Positions 7,152 through 13,365 of a DNA stretch of 14,947 nt are shown here, piece after piece (within the stretch, counting starts at the first letter, position 1; each line of letters begins with the position of its first letter). The notes beneath the pieces were generated by a model. It saw only the letters and a program-made list of their open reading frames with translations, had not been told where the DNA came from and ran no database searches. The translations under genes and the position numbers were made by a program. The stretch spans positions 1 through 14,947 of the forward strand of contig DVNF01000173.1 in NCBI GenBank assembly GCA_018714575.1. The letters are read 5' to 3'. This DNA comes from Candidatus Stercoripulliclostridium merdigallinarum. GTDB lineage: Bacteria > Bacillota > Clostridia > Christensenellales > DTU072.

Positions 7152-8893
7152 CCGTTAAACTCCTTCAAGTATTCCTTTGCGGCGTGGATAATCGCGCTTT
7201 GGTCGTCCGAAGTTAAAGTTTTGGACGCCTGGATCGTGTCCATTACGTCAGGAATATGCTGCTTTAGATATGTCAGCATGCCCTTTGCGAAAGTGTTTAT
7301 CTTATTGGCGGGAACGTCCTGCATGACCTTGTTCAGGGCGGCTACCAACAGCGCCGTTTCCTCCGCCTGAGTGTATGGAGAATATTGCGGTTGGCGCATT
7401 AAGCGCATCAGTCCCTGGCCGTATTGCAAACGCTTTTTCGTGGCTTCGTCCAGGTCGGAAGAAAATTGAGAGAACACTTCCATTTCGCGGTATTGCGCAA
7501 GATCCAATCTCAACGCGCCGGAAGCCTTTTTCAACGCTTTGGTCTGCGCCGCTCCGCCCACTCTGGAAACGGACAATCCGACGTTTACCGCGGGGCGTTG
7601 ACCTTCGAAGAACAGCTCCGATTCCAGGAACAGCTGTCCGTCGGTAATCGAAATAATGTTCGTGGGTATATACGCCGATACGTCGCCGGCTTGCGTTTCG
7701 ACTATAGGCAGGGCGGTCATACTGCCGCCGCCCAATTCGTCGGAAAGGCGCGCCGCGCGCTCTAACAAACGGGAGTGCAGATAGAATACGTCGCCGGGAT
7801 AAGCTTCTCTGCCGGGAGCGCGCTCCAACAACAGGCTTAACGTTCTGTACGCAACGGCGTGTTTTGACAAGTCGTCGTAGATTATTAAAACGTCGCGTCC
7901 GGAGTACATGAAGTATTCGCCCAAGGCGGCGCCCGCATAGGGAGCTATATATTGTATGGAAGCAGGTTCGCCTGCCGAAGCCGAAACAATTATGGTATAA
8001 TCGGCGGCGCCTTTTTGCTTTAAAGTTTCGTACAGTCTTGCAACCGAACTGGTTTTTTGTCCGATCGCCACGTAAATGCAGACGACGTCCTTGCCTTTTT
8101 GGTTTATCAGCGTGTCGATCGCAAGGGCGGTTTTACCCGTTTGTCTGTCGCCGATGATCAATTCCCTCTGACCTCTGCCGATAGGGAACATGGAATCGAC
8201 GACCAACAATCCCGTTTCCATGGGCTTGTTGACGGGTTGACGGTCTACGATACCGGGTGCGGGAGCTTCGATTTGCCGATACCCTTCGGGCGTGATCGGA
8301 GGACCGCCGTCGATAGGGGAGCCCAACGCGTCCACGACTCTGCCCAAAAAGCCTTCGCCTACCGGGATACCCGCCGTGCGGCCGGTACGGTATACTATGT
8401 CGCCTGCGGAAACCGTTTCCAGATCGCCGAAGACGATACAGCCGACGCTGTCTTCCCTAAGGTCTTGCACCATGCCGCGCACACCGGATTGGAATACGAT
8501 GATCTCGCCGTAAGCGGCGCCGCTCATGCCCGAGCAAACGGCTATGCCGTCGCCGACTTCCAGGACTTGACCGTGTTCGTCCGCTATGATTTCGGGAGAA
8601 AACTCCTCTACCGCCTTTCTGATCAAGGGAATTACTTCGCCGGTCAAGGCTGCGTTTTTTAATTTGCGTTTAAGCTGTTTTAATCTGCCGCGCTCCGACC
8701 AATCGTAAACGTCCTGCCCGACCGACAGGCAGAAGCCGCCTTTGTATTGATCGCTTTGTATCCATTCCGGAGTCAGCTCAAGCCCGTATTTTCCCGCGAT
8801 AAACGCGGAAAAACGCGCCGTCTGTTCGGCGGTAGGCGGAACGTCCGAATAGATATATGCGCGAATTTCGTTGCCGGAGTTATTTGATTTCAT
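7148..8893 (-). CDS. atpA: ATP synthase alpha subunit with fused delta C-terminal domain
   Basis: A 581-residue protein, about 75 longer than usual alpha. Residues about 82-581 are a complete alpha: N-terminal helix EVIPLIRKAVEEF, VLEVGDGIA (110-118), Walker A GDRQTGKT (248-255), LIIYDD (336-341) and the arginine finger Arg444 in SVSRVGG. Residues about 9-78 match the C-terminal domain of subunit delta (atpH/OSCP): a helix with PPTAEQTARFSAFIAGKYG, then GGFCLSVGQDVYDWSERGRL, equivalent to E. coli delta [20 protein letters not shown], then QLKRKL. No separate atpH exists between atpF and atpA, and delta's N-terminal domain is missing. The ATG overlaps the end of atpF by 14 bases with only a weak AAGAAG ribosome binding site. 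No good internal start exists at the domain junction, so the fusion is the predicted product. The alpha call is near certain; the delta assignment rests on pattern similarity. Confidence 0.93.
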   Translation of the reverse strand: MKSNNSGNEIRAYIYSDVPPTAEQTARFSAFIAGKYGLELTPEWIQSDQYKGGFCLSVGQDVYDWSERGRLKQLKRKLKNAALTGEVIPLIRKAVEEFSPEIIADEHGQVLEVGDGIAVCSGMSGAAYGEIIVFQSGVRGMVQDLREDSVGCIVFGDLETVSAGDIVYRTGRTAGIPVGEGFLGRVVDALGSPIDGGPPITPEGYRQIEAPAPGIVDRQPVNKPMETGLLVVDSMFPIGRGQRELIIGDRQTGKTALAIDTLINQKGKDVVCIYVAIGQKTSSVARLYETLKQKGAADYTIIVSASAGEPASIQYIAPYAGAALGEYFMYSGRDVLIIYDDLSKHAVAYRTLSLLLERAPGREAYPGDVFYLHSRLLERAARLSDELGGGSMTALPIVETQAGDVSAYIPTNIISITDGQLFLESELFFEGQRPAVNVGLSVSRVGGAAQTKALKKASGALRLDLAQYREMEVFSQFSSDLDEATKKRLQYGQGLMRLMRQPQYSPYTQAEETALLVAALNKVMQDVPANKINTFAKGMLTYLKQHIPDVMDTIQASKTLTSDDQSAIIHAAKEYLKEFNG

Positions 8894-9380
8894 TTTCTTC
8901 TTTTTCTATGGATTTTTCGGCGGCGTTCAGGAAAGCGTCGTAAGCGTCGGCAGTCGAGCCCAATACGACTTTTTCCGCAGCTGCTCCGACCATGTCGGCA
9001 ATCTCTTTGCCGGCGCCGTCAATGATCTTTTTACGCTCTCTGGAGGCGTCTTTTTTGGCTTTTTCGACTATTTCGCCGGCTTCCTGTTCGGCTTCCGAAA
9101 CCAACTTCTCGCGATAGTCGTGCAACTCGTGCAAGGCTTCGGAGCGTTTGGCTTCGATCTCGGCGTCCGCGTTCGTCAGCTTGTCGGAGTATTGTTTTTT
9201 CAATTCCTCGGCTTCGGCTTTTAATTTTGCGGATTCGGCGGCCTCTTCCTCATACCGGGCGCTGCGCTTCGCCATGAAATTTTTCACCGGTTTGTACAGC
9301 AAAAAATACAGCGCTATTGCCAATATGCAAAAATTGAACAGATGTAAAAGTATCTGTCGCCAGTCAATGTTCAGCGGCAT
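8880..9380 (-). CDS. atpF: F-type ATP synthase b subunit (peripheral stalk)
   Basis: A 166-residue stator subunit. One N-terminal membrane helix (about 9-28, ILLHLFNFCILAIALYFLLY) is followed by KPVKNFMAKR and a long, highly charged coiled-coil (rich in Ala, Glu, Lys) to the end. Length is normal, so the gene is not truncated next to the alpha fusion. The ATG at 9380 was preferred over an in-frame GTG two codons earlier because AAGGAG stands eight bases before the ATG but only two before the GTG. In a standard enzyme the end of b binds the C-terminal domain of delta, which here is on alpha. Confidence 0.92.
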   Translation of the reverse strand: MPLNIDWRQILLHLFNFCILAIALYFLLYKPVKNFMAKRSARYEEEAAESAKLKAEAEELKKQYSDKLTNADAEIEAKRSEALHELHDYREKLVSEAEQEAGEIVEKAKKDASRERKKIIDGAGKEIADMVGAAAEKVVLGSTADAYDAFLNAAEKSIEKEENEIK

Positions 9381-9392
9381 ATTCACTACTCC

Positions 9393-9776
9393 TTATAGTA
9401 CGAATACGACCAAGATCGCGACTATCAATGCGTAAATGATCGCAGTTTCGATAAACACCAAGCCCAACATCAAGGTAGTACGAACGTCGCCTTTTACTTC
9501 GGGTTGGCGGGCGATGCTTTCTTCGGCTTTGCCGATAGCGATACCCATAGCGACTGCGCCGCCTGCTGCGGCAAGACCTATCGCTATACCTGCCGCCATA
9601 GCTTTGTCGCCGGTAGGATCGGAAGCCGCCGCAACGGTTTCGGTAGTTTCGGCCTCGGAAGCTTCAGCGGTAACGGCGGGAGTCAGATCGGTCAGAATAG
9701 CGACTGCGACCAGGACTGCCAAAGTCAGGATCAAAGCTATTGCCAGAGTTTTGTATTTTTTGATGGAAGAAGTCAT
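9393..9776 (-). CDS. atpE: F-type ATP synthase c subunit with N-terminal extension
   Basis: A 127-residue rotor-ring subunit; typical bacterial c is 70-90. The C-terminal part is a normal hairpin: helix 1 (about 59-86) with the small-residue pattern AIGLAAAGGAVAMGIAIG, the polar loop ARQPEVKGD (89-97), and helix 2 with the ion-carrying Glu110 in FIETAIIY. Before it lies a basic head and a 20-residue hydrophobic segment (about 10-29), then an acidic, Thr/Ala-rich linker with a possible cleavage near VTA-EA (35-39), like a signal peptide. The Gln of sodium-binding rings is Met77 here, which favours protons, though ETxxxY is present, so the ion is undecided. The start has GGAGG eight bases upstream. 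Confidence 0.93.
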   Translation of the reverse strand: MTSSIKKYKTLAIALILTLAVLVAVAILTDLTPAVTAEASEAETTETVAAASDPTGDKAMAAGIAIGLAAAGGAVAMGIAIGKAEESIARQPEVKGDVRTTLMLGLVFIETAIIYALIVAILVVFVL

Positions 9777-9792
9777 TTTGATAACCTCCGAA

Positions 9793-10635
9793 TTATTTTT
9801 CAGCTACGGCAACGCCGCGCTTGGATTTGATTTTTTTCTCTTTTTTGATTCCGGGTTCGGAAACTTCGCCGTAGAACAACGAAGTCAGCATCACCAAAAC
9901 GTAAGACTGAATAACCGCGTGTAACAGGGTGAACAGCACTCCGACCACGACGGGCAGAACAAAGCTGAGCGCAAGGAAATGATACACCAATTCGGTTACC
10001 AAAAGTCCGCTGAGCAGTGCCCCGAACAGACGGAAACTCATAGATATGGGCAACGAGAATTCTTTTAACGTTCTGCCGACTCCGACAAAGCCGTTAGAGG
10101 ATATTCCGCCCGACAATATGATAAGGTAGGACAGACAGCCCAATGCGATCGCGCCGTTAATATCGGCTAAAGGCGCGCCCAACGAAACCGATTCGCCGGC
10201 GATGGAAGTCCATTGCAGACCGATCAGTTCCAACAGGGTGCTGACGAAGATATAACAGCCTGCGGCGAAAATATATGCGCCCAGGAAACCGTTTTTATGA
10301 GGGCTGTTTTGTTTTGCCAGGGAATCGAAGAAGTTCACCAGAGTTTCCAACAGCAGTTGGAATTTACCGGGTTTCATTTTAAAGCGCGGAATGGCGAAAA
10401 TTCTGACCAAAGCGGCAAAGACAACCAGGATCAATGTAGTGGTGACGGCTGAGATAAAGCCGGGGTTTACGGGAATTCCGAAGAAGTCGATTTTATCGTT
10501 TTCGTGCAAAACTGCGTCTTGCATGCTTTCGTTTATATCCGATTCGGCTTGGGGCTCGATCAAAATAATACCTATCAGCAGTGCGACCATGATACACACT
10601 GTCACGGACGTGAATATAATCGCGGATTTTTTCAT
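9793..10635 (-). CDS. atpB: F-type ATP synthase a subunit with extra N-terminal membrane segment
   Basis: The 280-residue stator channel subunit of Fo. The essential arginine is Arg202 in PISMSFRLFGALLSG and the conserved Gln is Gln243 in HAVIQSYVLVMLTSLFY. Helices follow the usual a-subunit order from about residue 58 on. Before that is an additional hydrophobic segment (about 5-26) and a 30-residue acidic stretch. The ATG at 10635 was chosen because AGGAG ends five bases before it; an in-frame GTG two codons earlier overlaps that ribosome binding site. No atpI gene precedes it. It opens the operon, with atpE following after 16 bases. The C-terminus is Lys-rich (IKKEKKIKSKR). Confidence 0.92.
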   Translation of the reverse strand: MKKSAIIFTSVTVCIMVALLIGIILIEPQAESDINESMQDAVLHENDKIDFFGIPVNPGFISAVTTTLILVVFAALVRIFAIPRFKMKPGKFQLLLETLVNFFDSLAKQNSPHKNGFLGAYIFAAGCYIFVSTLLELIGLQWTSIAGESVSLGAPLADINGAIALGCLSYLIILSGGISSNGFVGVGRTLKEFSLPISMSFRLFGALLSGLLVTELVYHFLALSFVLPVVVGVLFTLLHAVIQSYVLVMLTSLFYGEVSEPGIKKEKKIKSKRGVAVAEK

Positions 10636-10705
10636 TTTCACTCCTATTTGCGAAGTTTAATATCGATAGATATTATCCCCGTGTGAAGTATGTTTCTAGA
10701 CTATA

Positions 10706-10734
10706 TTTCTACTACTATTGTACTCGAAAGTCAA
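10706..10734 (-). promoter_or_regulatory. Tentative promoter of the ATP synthase operon
   Basis: On the minus strand TTGACT (10729-10734) is a good -35 box; 17 bases further is TAGAAA (10706-10711), a weak -10. No better-spaced pair was found, although TATAGT and GATAAT occur nearby. The atpB ATG lies about 70 bases downstream, so an untranslated leader is expected. Confidence 0.3.
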
Positions 10735-10807
10735 TCGTTTGGGCAGATTTTCCGATAATAGATGAAAGGTAAAAGCGGCGCGGAAGTATTTTAGGAATTT
10801 TTCGGTA

Positions 10808-10836
10808 TTTACAAATATACGCACGCGCGCTATAAT
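10808..10836 (+). promoter_or_regulatory. Sigma-A-type promoter of the transporter-iolB-iolD operon
   Basis: TTTACA (10808-10813), a 17-base spacer and a perfect TATAAT (10831-10836) lie 34 bases before the transporter ATG. The spacer is almost wholly an alternating purine-pyrimidine tract (10815-10830). No clear operator palindrome for an inositol regulator was recognised. Confidence 0.75.
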
Positions 10837-10870
10837 TAATGGTACCAAGGGATTTTTTAACGGAGGTCAA

Positions 10871-12460
10871 ATGGAAAACGAGAACACCCTGCAATCAACC
10901 GATTTTACGACCGAAGCGCCTAAGAGCGGAGGGACCCCGCAACCGGGACTAAGCCAGAAAAAATACATCGGAAAACGCGAATTTATAATGTACGCGGTAG
11001 CCGCCGGCGGTCAAGGAATGATCTATGCCGTTATGAGCAGCTATATTTCGGATTTTTACGTCAACGTCATGCGCTTGCCGTTGGTATTCGTACTGTTGTT
11101 GATGTTGCTTGCCAGGATCTGGGACGCGGTAAACGACCCGATGATGGGCATGATAGCCGACAAATTTACTACCCCGTTGGGAAAGATGAAAGCGTACGTC
11201 CTGTTCACGGCGATCCCGATAGGGGTATTGACGTTCTTCATGTTCTATGTTCCGGAAGGGTTTAATCAAACGGAGCTGATGATATATGCGGCGTTTATTT
11301 ACGTATTTTGGGGCATGACCTATACCGTTTCGGACGTTCCGTTCTGGACGATGCCGAACATCATGACGCCGAACCCGAAAGAAAGGGCTAATACCATATC
11401 TTTCGCGCGTACGGTAAACGGCGTCGGCACGGCGATACCTTTGGCGTTGTTCATGGTGTTGTCGTGGATACCTTCGTTAAACGCCGAAGGCGACATAGAG
11501 GCTGAAAAGACCAAGTACATGATTTTGGTGTTGGTCGCGGCGACGTTGGGGATCGCGCTGTTTATCACCAGCTTCTTCTTTACAAAGGAAAGAGTGACTC
11601 TGCCCCCGAAACCGAAAAGAAAGAAGGGCGAACACGGCGCGTTGTACCGCATTTTCCATTGCAAACCTTTGATGATAGTCGTCCTGATGGGCGTACTGTC
11701 CAGCGGCAGATACATGATGCAGGCGGCAGCCATTCACGTAGCGCGCTATGCTTTCTATATCGGACCTTCTTTGGAGGGGCTGACGGGAGAAGCTTTGAAC
11801 GAAGCTTACGCCGGCAGTATCGGTACCGTTTCGACGCTGTTCCAGATCTGTTCGGCAATAGGTATGTTCGGATCGATGCTGGTAATGCCGTTGCTGTACA
11901 AGAAATTCAATTATAAACAAATTGTCATAGTTTCCTGTTTGGGAGGCTTTGTCGCCAGCATTATTTCCACCGTTTTCGGCACGCTGAGTATCTATTTCGA
12001 CAACCTGCAATGGATGGTGTACATGCTGATACCGTTCATAATAGTGCAATGTATCCCGTTGGGAGCGTTGAACGTCACCGCATACGCGATGATAGGCGAT
12101 TCGTTGGATTATTTGGAATGGAAGACGGGATTCAGAGACAACGCTTTGGGATCGGCGTGTCAATCTTTCGTCAATAAGCTGGGTAACGCCTTGGCGACGA
12201 CTTTTATCATAGTCATGTACATTATAATCAATTTGGATCCTTCGCAATCTATGGCGTCCGACGCGATAAAGCGTGTTACGGACCTAACAAAGGACCAGCG
12301 CTTCGGAATGTTCGCGTTGGTGTCGATAGTCCCGGGAATCAGCTTGATCCTGACGGCGATCCCCGTATTCTTCTACGACATAACGGGAGCAAGGAAGGAA
12401 AAGGTCCTCAGCGAATTGCACGAACGCCGCGCCGCGCAAGGTATAAATTTCGAAGCGTAG
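10871..12460 (+). CDS. GPH-family (MelB-like) sugar or polyol cation symporter
   Basis: A 529-residue inner-membrane symporter of the glycoside-pentoside-hexuronide group of the major facilitator superfamily. It aligns well with E. coli MelB around ARIWDAVNDPMMG (Asp85 and Asp89 match the cation-site Asp55 and Asp59), WGMTYTVSDVPFW (Asp155, like Asp124) and Arg180 (like Arg149). The position of MelB Asp19, which binds the galactoside, reads as Gly49 in an ungapped comparison, which suggests a different substrate. A 30-residue polar N-terminal tail precedes helix 1. GGAGG lies five bases before the ATG. It is the first gene of an operon with iolB and iolD, so myo-inositol or a related cyclitol is the best guess for substrate; that is inference from context. 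Confidence 0.87.
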   Translation: MENENTLQSTDFTTEAPKSGGTPQPGLSQKKYIGKREFIMYAVAAGGQGMIYAVMSSYISDFYVNVMRLPLVFVLLLMLLARIWDAVNDPMMGMIADKFTTPLGKMKAYVLFTAIPIGVLTFFMFYVPEGFNQTELMIYAAFIYVFWGMTYTVSDVPFWTMPNIMTPNPKERANTISFARTVNGVGTAIPLALFMVLSWIPSLNAEGDIEAEKTKYMILVLVAATLGIALFITSFFFTKERVTLPPKPKRKKGEHGALYRIFHCKPLMIVVLMGVLSSGRYMMQAAAIHVARYAFYIGPSLEGLTGEALNEAYAGSIGTVSTLFQICSAIGMFGSMLVMPLLYKKFNYKQIVIVSCLGGFVASIISTVFGTLSIYFDNLQWMVYMLIPFIIVQCIPLGALNVTAYAMIGDSLDYLEWKTGFRDNALGSACQSFVNKLGNALATTFIIVMYIIINLDPSQSMASDAIKRVTDLTKDQRFGMFALVSIVPGISLILTAIPVFFYDITGARKEKVLSELHERRAAQGINFEA

Positions 12461-12522
12461 CGGCAGTCAGGGCGGCGGCATGATTTAAGACTTAATACAG
12501 ATTATCGGAATACCTAAAATTA

Positions 12523-12549
12523 TTCACGCCGCGCCGCGCGCGGCGTGAA
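12523..12549 (+). promoter_or_regulatory. GC-rich hairpin directly upstream of the iolB ribosome binding site
   Basis: A perfect 11-pair stem (TTCACGCCGCG at 12523-12533 with its complement at 12539-12549) closes a five-base loop. The AAGGAGG of iolB (12548-12554) begins within the last two stem bases. No U-run follows, so it is not a simple terminator; it could shield the downstream mRNA from 5' decay or limit iolB translation. Confidence 0.6.
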
Positions 12550-12563
12550 GGAGGAATTTACTT

Positions 12564-13340
12564 ATGTTTATATACCCTAAAATTTCCGGAGGCAGACAGA
12601 TACTGTGCAGAGCGTACGGAAAGACTTCGGACATGATGATGAATATCACCGCATATTTTTTGAAGGAGGGAGAGGAACTGACCGTATCCGAACCCGGTAT
12701 GGAAACGGCGGTTTTATTATTGTCCGGTAAAGTCGTATTCGCATACGACGACGAAAGAGTGCAGGCAGAACGCGCGGGAGTATTTAAGGAGCTGCCCACC
12801 TGCGTTCACGTGGCGGCGGGACACGAAGTGGCGATTTACGCGGAAACGGCGGCGGAGATCTTGGTACAATCCACCGAAAACGAAAAGCAATTCCCCTCCA
12901 GGCTGTTTTTGCCTAAGGACGTCGTTCAAAAGGTGTCCTGCGAAGGGAAATGGGACAATACCGCGGTAAGGGACGTCGTGGATATAATAAATATTCAAAA
13001 TTCTCCTTACTCCAACATGGTTTTGGGCGAAGTATACGCCAGACAGGGCAGATGGTGGAGCTATATTCCGCATTTTCATCCGCAACCCGAAGTCTATTAT
13101 TATAAATTCGACCGTCCGGAAGGCTTCGGCGCCTGCTTTATCGGCGACAAAGCTTATACGATAAAGGATAAGAGCGTAGGCATGTTTCCCGGCGGAAAAA
13201 CGCACGCTCAGGTGACGGCTCCGGGTTATCCCATGTACTGCGCGTGGATGATCAGACACCTGCCGGGCGACCCGTGGGACAATACCAGGACGGACAAGCC
13301 CGAATATGAATGGCTGTTGGAAAATACCGATATAAAATAG
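12564..13340 (+). CDS. iolB: 5-deoxy-glucuronate isomerase
   Basis: A 258-residue bicupin enzyme of the myo-inositol pathway that converts 5-deoxy-D-glucuronate to 2-deoxy-5-keto-D-gluconate in the cytoplasm. The second cupin holds the metal site HFHPQPEVYYYKF (His170, His172, Glu176) and a further His214 in GGKTHAQVTAPGY; GEVYARQGRWWSY (155-167) just before it fits the family GEVxTPxGxWSSY pattern. Length is close to the usual 260-270 residues. AAGGAGG stands nine bases before the ATG, next to the hairpin at 12523-12549. The transporter gene ends 103 bases upstream and iolD starts 25 bases downstream. The product of IolD is the substrate of IolB, which supports both calls. Confidence 0.92.
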   Translation: MFIYPKISGGRQILCRAYGKTSDMMMNITAYFLKEGEELTVSEPGMETAVLLLSGKVVFAYDDERVQAERAGVFKELPTCVHVAAGHEVAIYAETAAEILVQSTENEKQFPSRLFLPKDVVQKVSCEGKWDNTAVRDVVDIINIQNSPYSNMVLGEVYARQGRWWSYIPHFHPQPEVYYYKFDRPEGFGACFIGDKAYTIKDKSVGMFPGGKTHAQVTAPGYPMYCAWMIRHLPGDPWDNTRTDKPEYEWLLENTDIK

Positions 13341-13365
13341 AAAACAGAAAACAGGAGGCGTTTTT

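Noticed and set aside
8057..8662. Plus-strand open frame of 201 codons opposite atpA
   Set aside because: It is the reverse image of the conserved alpha coding sequence, and has no recognisable domain.
9381..9386. GTG start adding two residues to atpF (and likewise 10636-10641 for atpB)
   Set aside because: In each case the GTG is too close to or overlaps the AGGAG ribosome binding site, which is correctly spaced for the ATG two codons on.
11477..12247. Minus-strand open frame of 256 codons opposite the GPH symporter
   Set aside because: Its Arg/Gln/His-rich sequence is a typical shadow of a membrane protein gene; the plus-strand frame aligns with MelB.
12523..12549. The hairpin before iolB as an intrinsic terminator splitting the operon
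   Set aside because: No U-run follows the stem, and a good ribosome binding site abuts it, so it is more likely an intercistronic element.
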